Source: Ardenticatenaceae bacterium (GTDB lineage: Bacteria > Chloroflexota > Anaerolineae > Promineifilales > Promineifilaceae). Taken from it: a stretch of 64,000 bases of DNA. Below, piece after piece: positions 8,852 to 17,176 of the stretch (the first letter of the stretch is position 1; each line of letters begins with the position of its first letter). Location of the stretch: positions 62,001 through 126,000 of the forward strand of contig JACKBN010000008.1 in NCBI GenBank assembly GCA_020634565.1, written 5' to 3'. Made by a program: the position numbers and the translations under genes. The notes beneath the pieces are model-generated. The model did no database searches. It saw only the letters and a program-made list of their open reading frames with translations, and had not been told where the DNA came from.

Positions 8852-10141
8852 ATGAAGCGAAAAGTACAACAACATTCAAAACTTGCACAACGCGGCCAAA
8901 GTTTGGTCGAAGTTGCGCTTTTCTTTCCTATCTTCATTATTTTATTGGCAGGACTAGTAGAAGTCTCTCAACTACTTGTTACCCAAAATCGCGTCAGCAG
9001 TGCGGCTCGTGCAAGCACCCGTTTTGCTTCTAATGGTGGGCAGGATGAAGGTATGGTCACCATCATTATGAACAATATTACCCAAACGCTAGAAACAGAT
9101 GAGTCGGTTTGGGACATTTGGAGTATCCGCGCCACAGTAGGTGACGCAGGGAACTGCTTTAACTGCCCTGGCGGTTCCTGGACATTTACCCATATTTATG
9201 GCATCTCTAACACCGTGCGCGCAGAATCCCTTGACCCGCAAAGCATTCAAACGCGTGTCCTAAACGAAATTCAACGAGATGAGTTTGGTAACACCGTCAA
9301 TGGCATTGCCAGTGGTTTACAAATAGTAGGAACATATGCCATACATGACGTTGATTCTATTTTGGGGCTTGATGCGATGTCACAGCTAGCCGGATTTTCT
9401 TCGATAAACGGCCTGAACGTTATGCGCATCACGGCCAATACCCAAAACGTTACCAATGGCTGTTCAGGCTTCCCTATTGTTATTGAAGAAGGACGACGAT
9501 CAATGACCGAAGCTGAGTATATAGAAGGTGCCGCTCAATTAGGCAGCGGGAACGGATATCCGCAGCCACCACCGGCTTATAATTCATTTATTCACCACAC
9601 CCCAGATGTGCCGTTGTTAGCTGCTGAAGAAGGAGACATGTTCTTTCTTCAAACCGGCGGTGGCGGTGGCCAATTTGGTTGGCTAACTTGGAACGCCTGG
9701 AAAAACAGCAGTGCAAACAACTTAGAGGGTAGCTTGAGTTGGCCCGGCGACAGTGAAGATTATGACACAGTTGAAACCGGTATTACACCACCCGGCTTCG
9801 ACCACCCTGTTGTGGGTTATGTTGCCCCAGATGACCCCACCGATACCAGTATGCATATTGGTGACTGGATTACGGGAGAAGGCGGCTCAATAGTCTCCTC
9901 AGGAGTCCGTAATACCCTTGAAGGTCATATTGAAGCAGGAAGAACCTTAAGAGTTATCGTTTATAACAACTTTGCGGAACACATTAATTCACCAGGCGGC
10001 CCGAATGACCCTGGTTATCAAATTTCTGGCTTTGCTATTTTCCGTTTGCATGGCTATAAGCTTGGTCAGGGCGGTGGGGAATCTTACATTTTGGCAGAAT
10101 TTATTCGCTGGGACAATTCTTGTGGTCAGCCTGCGCAGTAA
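8852..10141 (+). CDS. TadE-like pilin-like protein with large ectodomain
   Basis: 429 residues with AGAGGAA upstream of the ATG. Residues about 15-45 form the TadE signature: GQSLVEVALFFPIFIILLAG, then VEVSQLLVTQNRVSSAARAS. Cleavage after the Gly would leave Glu at +5, as in Flp/TadE prepilins. The remaining ~370 residues are an extracellular domain I do not recognise; it is Gly-, Asn- and Asp-rich and contains five or six Cys (for example NCFNCPGG and NGCSGFP). TadE-family proteins are minor pilins of Tad secretion systems. No tad ATPase or secretin gene is in the window, so the assembly machinery must be elsewhere if this is a functional pilus component. Confidence 0.75.
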   Translation: MKRKVQQHSKLAQRGQSLVEVALFFPIFIILLAGLVEVSQLLVTQNRVSSAARASTRFASNGGQDEGMVTIIMNNITQTLETDESVWDIWSIRATVGDAGNCFNCPGGSWTFTHIYGISNTVRAESLDPQSIQTRVLNEIQRDEFGNTVNGIASGLQIVGTYAIHDVDSILGLDAMSQLAGFSSINGLNVMRITANTQNVTNGCSGFPIVIEEGRRSMTEAEYIEGAAQLGSGNGYPQPPPAYNSFIHHTPDVPLLAAEEGDMFFLQTGGGGGQFGWLTWNAWKNSSANNLEGSLSWPGDSEDYDTVETGITPPGFDHPVVGYVAPDDPTDTSMHIGDWITGEGGSIVSSGVRNTLEGHIEAGRTLRVIVYNNFAEHINSPGGPNDPGYQISGFAIFRLHGYKLGQGGGESYILAEFIRWDNSCGQPAQ

Positions 10142-10239
10142 GAAAAATTTCATGAAAATCGAGTAGATTTCAGCTTAAATTTGTCAAATTTTTAAATCGC
10201 TTTTCTGTAAACTACCGGAACAATAGATAGGTATAACAT

Positions 10240-12135
10240 ATGAACCGTATCAAAAAGCTTATTCAATACAAACAGAAAGCATCCAATCACGAAAAAGGGC
10301 AGAGCATTGTCCTCATTGCTTTAATGATGGTCGCTATCATCGCCTTTGTAGGAATTGCCATTGATGTTGGCTTTATCTTTGCCCGCGGTTCCCAGTTGCA
10401 GGCCGCTATCGACTCTGCTGCGTTAGCTGGTGTAACGGAACTTTCTGGCTGGACTGAAGGAGGCGGGGGAAATCCCGTTTTAGAAGCGAATGCTTTAACT
10501 AAGTCGGCGCAGTTTTTAAATGCCAACAACATGCCCATCTCTGTAACAAACTCCATAAACATCGCGGGCAATATCAATGTAAACGAAACGCCTTTGGGTG
10601 CTACTCAATACGCCGTCACCGCTACCTGGCCCGTGGAAACTTACTTCCTCAGAGTCATCGGCTTTCGCCAACCTATCAATCTCACACGCTCAGCCACTGC
10701 TGCCATCTTTTCATTGGCAGACATCTACGTAAGTCGCCGCGTAGAAGACGGTGTGCTTAGCACATCTAATCAGGCTATGTTCGGTTATGACTCTTGTAGT
10801 CATATGGGGGACCCCTATTCACCTAATCCTGCTAATGGTGGTCAGGGGCCGTACACCTATACTTACCGTATCTACATTCCCTCTGATTACCCTTATGATG
10901 TTGTCCGCGTCGAGCTGTTTGATCCAGACTCTATTAACACAAACCAAAACAACAACACCATTTTGCGTACCAATTTAGCTATTAATGAAGGTCTGGCTGA
11001 CTCAATTTCAGCAAGCTGTAGTGGAAGCCGAGTTGATCCGTGCCTATTAAATACAGGTGAACTTAATCTAGTTGGGGACGACATAGAGTTAGATCAAATC
11101 AATCCCTACTGGTTTGTACGGATCGATGAAAATCGGCGCCCCCCTAATTCTCCCGGTGGGAGCTGTGGTGCCCCCGGTAGCTACACGTCCAGCATGAATA
11201 CCCAAACCCAGTACAGCCTTTACTACTTTGCCCAAAATGCAAGCGGTACAATCGCGCGTACACCTCTGGTGACTTATATTGGACAAACAGGTGACGGCAT
11301 TCGTGATAATGGTGACCATCTAACAGATATGATGTGGGTTTCGCCTGGTGCGACCAATCCGTTCTCACCGGTAGATTCCCCAGGTGTAAATGTACCAGCT
11401 ATTGCCGAAACCGTAAGCAGCTTTGAAATCGATCTCACCTCTGATGTCCCCGGCATCGTGACGGATCCCAGTGATGGCACCAGATTCATCTTTTTAGACG
11501 TCATTGCCCTATCCGGTAATGGGTCTACTACTTTCAGTTCTTCAGAAAATGGGTTTGAAATATGGGCGGGACCACCCGTTTATACGGATGGTAATGAGGA
11601 CGTGCCAGATGTACCAAGTGAAGTAAATTTCCGTAACCGTTGGGCTTTAAATTATCCAGGTTCTCACTCATCTGAAGGCGTTACGGTTTATGGCTTGGGC
11701 AACCTACCCATGAACTCCAATTTTGGTAATGAAGTAGATGTACCACTCATTTACGTTGGACCAGATATGATTGGACAAACCATTAATGTCAGCATGTTTG
11801 ACTCCGACTCTGGTGCATCCCCGCCGCTCATTTTCTACTTCGACTCCATTGCCTTCACCCCAGATGATGGTAGCAACTTAGGCTATGACCCCGATGCCAC
11901 AGATTGGGCACTAGCCTTCCATGTGAGCGGTCAACCCGATCCTGACGGCGTAACGCGCCCGTGTGCACCAGGTAGCTGCAACAACCAGTGGGTTAATTAC
12001 AATATTGTCGTACCTGGCGGTGATGGTGACATACCGTTCTACGGCGGGCGGCTTATTGCCCGGTATGGCGCTGGGTTTACAGATACGTATGGCTGGCAAA
12101 TTAGTGTTCAAGGTCTTCCGTACCTGGTGAAATAG
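10240..12135 (+). CDS. TadG-like protein with large ectodomain
   Basis: 631 residues, AGGTAT upstream of the ATG. The N-terminus carries the TadG/Flp-assembly signature: GQSIVLIALMMVAIIAFVG, then DVGFIFARGSQLQAAIDSAALAG. The ~560-residue C-terminal part is extracellular, beta-rich by composition, with Asp/Asn-rich segments and paired Cys. TadG proteins of proteobacteria often carry a VWA domain; I see no MIDAS motif here. It follows the second TadE-like gene by about 100 bp in the same orientation and precedes the Flp-type pilin. It contains no ACGGCCGT palindrome. Confidence 0.75.
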   Translation: MNRIKKLIQYKQKASNHEKGQSIVLIALMMVAIIAFVGIAIDVGFIFARGSQLQAAIDSAALAGVTELSGWTEGGGGNPVLEANALTKSAQFLNANNMPISVTNSINIAGNINVNETPLGATQYAVTATWPVETYFLRVIGFRQPINLTRSATAAIFSLADIYVSRRVEDGVLSTSNQAMFGYDSCSHMGDPYSPNPANGGQGPYTYTYRIYIPSDYPYDVVRVELFDPDSINTNQNNNTILRTNLAINEGLADSISASCSGSRVDPCLLNTGELNLVGDDIELDQINPYWFVRIDENRRPPNSPGGSCGAPGSYTSSMNTQTQYSLYYFAQNASGTIARTPLVTYIGQTGDGIRDNGDHLTDMMWVSPGATNPFSPVDSPGVNVPAIAETVSSFEIDLTSDVPGIVTDPSDGTRFIFLDVIALSGNGSTTFSSSENGFEIWAGPPVYTDGNEDVPDVPSEVNFRNRWALNYPGSHSSEGVTVYGLGNLPMNSNFGNEVDVPLIYVGPDMIGQTINVSMFDSDSGASPPLIFYFDSIAFTPDDGSNLGYDPDATDWALAFHVSGQPDPDGVTRPCAPGSCNNQWVNYNIVVPGGDGDIPFYGGRLIARYGAGFTDTYGWQISVQGLPYLVK

Positions 12136-12180
12136 CCAACGTGTAAATACCAATGTCTTAGAGACGTACCTGACTCAACC

Positions 12181-12200
12181 CAATACGATATATTGTATTG
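12181..12200. promoter_or_regulatory. AT-rich near-palindrome upstream of Flp pilin gene
   Basis: CAATAC and GTATTG flank an 8-bp AT-rich centre, directly before the leader of the Flp-type pilin gene. It could be an operator, or a small hairpin separating tadG-like from pilin expression. No clear -35/-10 pair accompanies it. Confidence 0.35.
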
Positions 12201-12234
12201 ACTATTGTTTAAGAAAAAGCCAAAGAGGCATCCT

Positions 12235-13638
12235 ATGAAACAGCAAAAACACCACAACCAAAAGAAGATTTACGAAGCCGGTCAGGGCTTTGTTGAATAT
12301 GCCATCATTCTCATTTTTGTGGGCATTGCGGTTGTGCTCGTTGTGAGCCTCATGCAGCCTGCTATTGGGGATGTCTTTTCACGCTTTGTAGCACAAGCGC
12401 CTGTAGCCCCACCATCATTACTAAACTATACACCTCCACCCACTTTTACTAACACCCCCACGGTTGACCCTTCCGCGAGTGCAACTACCGTATCATCTAA
12501 CCCAACAAATACGGCAACAGCTACCGCGACCAGTACAGCCACAGCCACCCCGACAGCAACCAACACATTAGCAGCATCGGCAACACCACCTTGCCCTTAC
12601 GGGCCCTTCACGGCATCTGCTAGTGGCAGTGTGCGCATACAAATGGAAGATTTTCGCTGTGGTGGCGCAGGCGTAGCTTTCAATGATACCACTGGAGATG
12701 GACCGGGTAGTGGCACGTACCGCAGCGATGTAGGAGATGAAGGTCCAGATTTAGAAAACACATCCGATAGTGGCGGTGGCGTTAATGTAGGTTGGACACA
12801 AAATGATGAGTGGATGGAATATGAAATCATCGCTCCAGTAACAGATTCTTACCTATTCACTATTCGCCACGCATCTCCTAGCGGCAACAATCCACGAATA
12901 CAAATACACACGACATCTGTAGATAATGGTTATCAAGCTGACACCAATACAATAAGTGTAGGAACAACTGGGGGATGGCAAAATTGGCAAAGTCGCTCGG
13001 TTCAAGTTACGTTATTTGAAGGCAGAAATATCGTGCGATTCAACATCGTTACAGGAAGCGGCAACTACAACTACTTCGATATTGCGCCATTTGCACCTAC
13101 TGCAACCCCAACACCAGTCCCACCTACCGCCACACCTACTCCGGACCTCACAGTTCTGGAATTGTATCTTGAAGCTGAATCTGGAAATGGCTTAACGGGT
13201 AGCTGGGTAATTGCTAATAGTGGTTCTGCTTCTGGTGGACAGTATATCTATTGGAGTGGCAGTGACCGTACAAACAGTCCCCACCCTAACAACCAGGTGA
13301 CATATAGCTTTAACGCACCGGTTGCTGGTCTATACAAGGTTTATTTGCGAGTCAACACTAGAAACAGCACTAACGATGATTCGGTTTGGGTGACTATTGA
13401 TGGTGTGAATGTCAACCAATCAATAAATATTTCTCGCTCTGATGGATGGGTGATGTTTAACAATATTGCGGGTTCATCCAGTTGGTTGTGGGATCAAGTT
13501 CACAATGCCGAAAGTGGGAACGCATTGGTTGAATTCTACGTTCCAGCAGCTGGTACACGAACGCTACGGCTTACGTATCGGGAAAACAATACCTGGATTG
13601 ACCAGATCTACATTACCAATTCTAGTACTCCACCCTAA
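12235..13638 (+). CDS. Flp-type pilin fused to two CBM6-like carbohydrate-binding domains
   Basis: 467 residues from the ATG at 12235, chosen because AGAGG lies six to seven bases upstream; a TTG at 12205 is less likely. Residues 16-40 are a canonical Flp prepilin motif: GQGFVEYAIILIFVGIAVVL, with cleavage expected after Gly16 and Glu-Tyr at +5/+6. Ordinary Flp pilins end soon after. Here a Thr-Pro/Thr-Ala linker (about residues 60-115) leads to a CBM6-like beta-sandwich (IQMEDF, GGGVNVGWTQNDEWMEYEI, NYNYFDI), a second Pro-Thr linker and another CBM-like domain (LYLEAESGNG, VYLRVNTRN, LRLTYRENNTWIDQIYI). The WMEYEI and WIDQI elements fit sugar-binding CBM6/CBM35-type proteins. The inferred role is an adhesive, glycan-binding pilin. 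Confidence 0.8.
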   Translation: MKQQKHHNQKKIYEAGQGFVEYAIILIFVGIAVVLVVSLMQPAIGDVFSRFVAQAPVAPPSLLNYTPPPTFTNTPTVDPSASATTVSSNPTNTATATATSTATATPTATNTLAASATPPCPYGPFTASASGSVRIQMEDFRCGGAGVAFNDTTGDGPGSGTYRSDVGDEGPDLENTSDSGGGVNVGWTQNDEWMEYEIIAPVTDSYLFTIRHASPSGNNPRIQIHTTSVDNGYQADTNTISVGTTGGWQNWQSRSVQVTLFEGRNIVRFNIVTGSGNYNYFDIAPFAPTATPTPVPPTATPTPDLTVLELYLEAESGNGLTGSWVIANSGSASGGQYIYWSGSDRTNSPHPNNQVTYSFNAPVAGLYKVYLRVNTRNSTNDDSVWVTIDGVNVNQSINISRSDGWVMFNNIAGSSSWLWDQVHNAESGNALVEFYVPAAGTRTLRLTYRENNTWIDQIYITNSSTPP

Positions 13639-13662
13639 AAATAATAGAACAAGCTAAATTAT

Positions 13663-13705
13663 AAAAAAGGAGCGTCACTCATGATGAAAGTGACGCTCCT
13701 TTTTT
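13663..13705. terminator. Strong intrinsic terminator after the pilin-like cluster
   Basis: A perfect 17-bp stem (AAAAAAGGAGCGTCACT at 13663-13679 pairing with 13689-13705) with a 9-base loop and flanking A/T runs. It works in both directions, between the convergent pilin and ArsR-family genes. Confidence 0.9.
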
Positions 13706-13739
13706 GTTTTAACCAGTTAGGATCACAAGAAAGCAGTTT

Positions 13740-14831
13740 TTAGGTAAACGTTTCACCCTCCAGGAAACTATCCAGCATAGTGCATACTGTTTTGATGGCT
13801 TCATGACGCGCCTCGTAGCGACGGCCGTTTACACTCAACGTCACATGCACCAAACGGGCTAAACGTAAGGCATCCAGGTGGTGAATTACCGTGGGGGGAC
13901 GTAGGCGCAAACGACGCGCCAGTTCAGCAGGTGTCAGCGGCTCTTCTGAGAGATAGCGTAAGATGCGTAACCGCGTCGGATCTGCCAACGCTTTTAACAT
14001 CTGGTAGAGCAGTTCAGGCACCACTTCACCCGGCACCAACGACACCCCATCAGGGCGACCGCCAAACAGGAAAAGCCACCGCTTGTTATCGCAGGAAAAC
14101 GATGTAAACATGGTAAGCGGCGTACTCCAAAAGGAAGGAATCATGACCAGCTCTTTCATGTCCTCCGTTTGATCAAACTCAAAGCGGAGCCCCTGAGATA
14201 ACTCATTGAGCAAGTCTGGCAGAGGCATTTTCTCCGCCAATGCTTTGGCCGCTGCCACCCGGTCTTCTAGCGGCTTCTGAATACGCGCCTCTTCCTCCTT
14301 GAAGAACACATCATAATAGAGCTTTAACGCTTCGAGCATTTTTTGGCTATAAACGGCCGCATCTGCCCAAACCGTCAACTTATCTATTAGCTCCTCATCG
14401 GGAACCTTTTTGCTCTTGCCCGTCTCCTCTTTATGCGACTGTGCATACAGAGTCTGGAGTGCATCTTTGTCACTTTCAGTCCAGGAACCTTGTTCTGCCA
14501 CGAGGAACAACAGCGCCTGCATTTCTTCCCGCATGTAGCAAGATGCCAGTTCCTGCATACGTTGTTCAGGGGGAATAGCCGCCAACTTTTGCAAAACGGC
14601 CGCACTATCCTTTGGCCCGTCCTGATTGGTTAACCACGGGATGACCCAAAAATGATGCCGCTCAACAGCATTTTGCAAAAACTCTCGTTGCTCAACCGGC
14701 AGTCGCGACCGTACACCCGCGGCCCAAGAACCACGCAAACCGTACCGTGACGGATTATGTATCACATCGAGACTAGTAAAAAGATCGTATGCTGTGCCAA
14801 TCTCCCAGATTAACTGCGGATTTATTCCCAT
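13740..14831 (-). CDS. ArsR-family winged-helix regulator with long N-terminal domain
   Basis: 363 residues, AGGAATA upstream of the ATG. The last ~90 residues are an ArsR-type helix-turn-helix (LKALADPTRLRILRYLSEEP, LTPAELARRLRLRPPTVIHHLDAL, then a wing VTLSVNGRRYEARHEAI). The ~250-residue N-terminal part is helical and unlike the short classical ArsR proteins (about 100 residues); it resembles the DUF5937-type sensory part of long actinobacterial/Chloroflexota ArsR proteins. No metal-binding Cys pair is visible, so metal sensing is not supported. It lies downstream of an MFS exporter gene on the same strand (93-bp gap) and probably regulates that exporter or itself. Confidence 0.75.
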   Translation of the reverse strand: MGINPQLIWEIGTAYDLFTSLDVIHNPSRYGLRGSWAAGVRSRLPVEQREFLQNAVERHHFWVIPWLTNQDGPKDSAAVLQKLAAIPPEQRMQELASCYMREEMQALLFLVAEQGSWTESDKDALQTLYAQSHKEETGKSKKVPDEELIDKLTVWADAAVYSQKMLEALKLYYDVFFKEEEARIQKPLEDRVAAAKALAEKMPLPDLLNELSQGLRFEFDQTEDMKELVMIPSFWSTPLTMFTSFSCDNKRWLFLFGGRPDGVSLVPGEVVPELLYQMLKALADPTRLRILRYLSEEPLTPAELARRLRLRPPTVIHHLDALRLARLVHVTLSVNGRRYEARHEAIKTVCTMLDSFLEGETFT

Positions 14832-14924
14832 TAATATTTATTCCTACATTCAGTCATCTTAAAAATTCACGCTCCAACGTCTAGTTATAAACCAGAAAGG
14901 TCGCATAGTGCAAAACTTTTAACC

Positions 14925-16298
14925 TTAGACAGCCTCTGGTTCAGGAGCAACGGCCGTTTGCGGGGCCGCTTCATAATCCACCAACAAATCTTCTGCATCG
15001 CGAATGGCCGGAAACAAATAGCCACCTAAACCCACGACCACGCCCAAAAGACCCGTTATCACAAACATCAGCGCCATGCCCGCTCCCGTGCCCGTACCCA
15101 CCAGCCAACCAAACAGCGGCGCCAACACACCGTCAGCCCGCATAGCCGGTTCAAAAACATTGTCCGCCAGCGGGCCAGCCAGCGCCGTCGCCAGCGGTGC
15201 CGTAATTTGGGCGATTAACCGGCGCACGGCAAACACACGTCCCTGCACATCCGGGGCAACTTTTGCCTGCCAGATGGCCTGGTTCGAGCCATTCAAAATT
15301 GGAATGATAAATTGACCCATAAATGCGGCCGTTGCCCACACAAAAACAGTCTGCCCCACGCCCATCAAACTCTGGCTGAAAATGCTCACGCCCACCATAC
15401 CCAGCAAAATACCGTTCACCTTGCGCCGAGGACCACCCCAGGCGCTTAGCAAGAGCCCTCCCGCCACGCCGCCAATTGCCCCCACCGACTGCACGCTGGC
15501 CAGAGCAATCTCATCATTACCCGTACGCGCCAAAATCATGGGCACCATCACGGCAAAGCCAAACATTGCCAGAAAATTGATGAAGAAGAACACCATTTGC
15601 AGGCCCAACAAACTCGGCCGTTGAAAAATGTAGCGAAACCCGTAAGCAGATTCTTGCAGCAGGCTGCCCTGCCCCGTCCGCCCTGCGGCCGTTACCTCCG
15701 GTTGCGGAATAAATACAACGAATAGGGCGACAATGGCAAAAATGAACGTCGCCACATCAACGCTCATAATGCCAACCAGGCCCAGCGGGGCCAACAATGC
15801 ACCGGCAAAAGCTGGAGCCAAAATGCCAGACGCGGCCCCCGCCAGAGACAACATGCCAGATGCACGGCCGTATTGCGCTTTGGGCAGCATCATCGTCACC
15901 GCAGCCGAATAGGCTGGAAATTGGAAAGCATTGGCTGCGCCCGCCAAAAAATTGGCCACGTAGATATGCCAGATTTGCAAGCCATCCATCCCCAATAGCA
16001 CCAGCAAAAAAATAGTGGCAATGCCAGCCAGCAAATCACTGACAATCATCACCATTTTGCGGTTGGCCCGATCCACAATGGCTCCAGCGATAGGGCTAAA
16101 CAACACGCTGGGGGCCATAAAAAAGAAAATAGACCAGGTAAGCGCGGTTGCTTCCCCGGTCTGCTCAAAAATCCAGAAAGAAAGGGCAAAATTGGTCATC
16201 CCCGTACCCAACATGGAGACCACCTGGCCCAGCCAAACCACCACAAAACCACGCATACCCGAAGGCTGCCCGGAAGGCTTTTTTGATAAACGCATCAT
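14925..16298 (-). CDS. MFS efflux transporter (MFS_3/EntS-like)
   Basis: 457 residues with about twelve hydrophobic segments. The N-terminus GFVVVWLGQVVSMLGTGMTNFALSFWI, the motif-A-like loop DRANRKMVMIVSDLLAG and the central basic loop fit the MFS_3 group, which holds enterobactin exporter-like and macrolide-efflux-like proteins. The usual role is proton-driven export of a small molecule at the inner membrane; the substrate cannot be told. It is followed by the ArsR-family regulator gene, a common efflux-pump/regulator pairing. Confidence 0.8.
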   Translation of the reverse strand: MMRLSKKPSGQPSGMRGFVVVWLGQVVSMLGTGMTNFALSFWIFEQTGEATALTWSIFFFMAPSVLFSPIAGAIVDRANRKMVMIVSDLLAGIATIFLLVLLGMDGLQIWHIYVANFLAGAANAFQFPAYSAAVTMMLPKAQYGRASGMLSLAGAASGILAPAFAGALLAPLGLVGIMSVDVATFIFAIVALFVVFIPQPEVTAAGRTGQGSLLQESAYGFRYIFQRPSLLGLQMVFFFINFLAMFGFAVMVPMILARTGNDEIALASVQSVGAIGGVAGGLLLSAWGGPRRKVNGILLGMVGVSIFSQSLMGVGQTVFVWATAAFMGQFIIPILNGSNQAIWQAKVAPDVQGRVFAVRRLIAQITAPLATALAGPLADNVFEPAMRADGVLAPLFGWLVGTGTGAGMALMFVITGLLGVVVGLGGYLFPAIRDAEDLLVDYEAAPQTAVAPEPEAV

Positions 16299-16333
16299 CT
16301 ATTACTCAAAACAAACCCATCATTAATAAAGAG

Positions 16334-16394
16334 GGAACGTGGAAACCAGCCGCTAAATAGGGGGCATTTAGACTGAGTCTGGTTCCCACGTTCC
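16334..16394. terminator. Hairpin between MBL and MFS genes
   Basis: Arms at 16334-16349 (GGAACGTGGAAACCAG) and 16379-16394 pair over 16 bases with one mismatch, around a 29-base loop. It may end the MBL-gene transcript, but no T-tract follows, so a role in mRNA stability is equally possible. Confidence 0.5.
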
Positions 16395-16423
16395 AAGAGA
16401 AGAAGAAGCAAATTGAAAGAGAT

Positions 16424-17053
16424 TTACATATCCCAGGTGGCATCGCCAAAAAAATCGCCATGATCTTTGGCTAAAAATGCCTCAATCTCTACCCGTCGAT
16501 CGCCGAGGCGAAAATGCGGACCATGCCCAGGATAGCAAACTGTCTCGTCGGGCCAGGGCAGCACCACATTGCGTAACGTTACCAGCGTGGTTTTGAACCC
16601 CTCACTGGACCAGGTACGGCCCGGCCCGCCGTCGAAAATCGTATCGCCAACAATCACGCGGTGATCATCGGCCAAAACAAAGCAAATCTGGTCACCAATG
16701 TGGCCGGGCGCATACACCGCCTGGAGCGTGTGTTCCCCGACAGTGACCGTATCACCATCACGCAGCCAGCGATCCGCCTGGATATCTTTGCCGCCTGGCT
16801 CGTGCGGGCCATCGTTGCCCATCACGGGCACGCCAAGCGTTTCGCGCATAGCCGGCAGCGCCCCGATATGATCCACATGCGTATGGGTCAACAAAATCGC
16901 CACGGGTTGGCTGTCGCCCAGCATCTCCTGCAAAATTTCTGGATCATCACCAGGATCGATGAGGACGCTTTGGTTCGTAACCGGGCAAACAAGCGCATAG
17001 GTGTTCATGCCCCAAGGCCCAACTTGCCGGGTGACTAGTTTTAAATCAGACAT
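16424..17053 (-). CDS. MBL-fold metallo-hydrolase, glyoxalase II-like
   Basis: 209 residues with AGGAGA just before the ATG. The metal-binding motif THTHVDHIGALP (HxHxDH) is followed by a second His in APGHIGDQ, the bridging Asp in VGDTIFDGG and a final His in CYPGHGPHF, so the active site is complete. This is the small hydroxyacylglutathione-hydrolase/YcbL-type family, which usually hydrolyses thioesters. It lies in a minus-strand run with the AHSA1-DinB fusion and a 29-codon ORF, suggesting co-transcription. Confidence 0.85.
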   Translation of the reverse strand: MSDLKLVTRQVGPWGMNTYALVCPVTNQSVLIDPGDDPEILQEMLGDSQPVAILLTHTHVDHIGALPAMRETLGVPVMGNDGPHEPGGKDIQADRWLRDGDTVTVGEHTLQAVYAPGHIGDQICFVLADDHRVIVGDTIFDGGPGRTWSSEGFKTTLVTLRNVVLPWPDETVCYPGHGPHFRLGDRRVEIEAFLAKDHGDFFGDATWDM

Positions 17054-17077
17054 ACCATTCTCCTTTTTTGAGCAACA

Positions 17078-17167
17078 TTAAGGAATGGTAATGTACCATT
17101 GAATCAGCCACTTGGATTCTTTTTCTTCAGATTCGGCCGTTTTTGGGGTGCTTTCTTTGTCAGACAT
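17078..17167 (-). CDS. Small 29-residue ORF with good ribosome-binding site
   Basis: ATG at 17167 preceded by TTAAGGAG with a spacing of five to six bases; the peptide starts MSDKESTPKTAESEEKES and ends KWLIQWYITIP before a TAA. It is charged at the N-terminus and hydrophobic/aromatic at the C-terminus. It sits 9 bp after the stop of the AHSA1-PDZ-DinB gene and 24 bp before the MBL gene, all on the minus strand. The strong ribosome-binding site and tight spacing argue that it is translated. Function unknown. Confidence 0.5.
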   Translation of the reverse strand: MSDKESTPKTAESEEKESKWLIQWYITIP

Positions 17168-17176
17168 AGAAACTCC

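Noticed and set aside
15270..15300. GGTTCGAGCC resembling a tRNA T-arm
   Set aside because: It lies inside the MFS gene and no acceptor, D or anticodon stem can be built around it. No tRNA or rRNA gene was found in the window.
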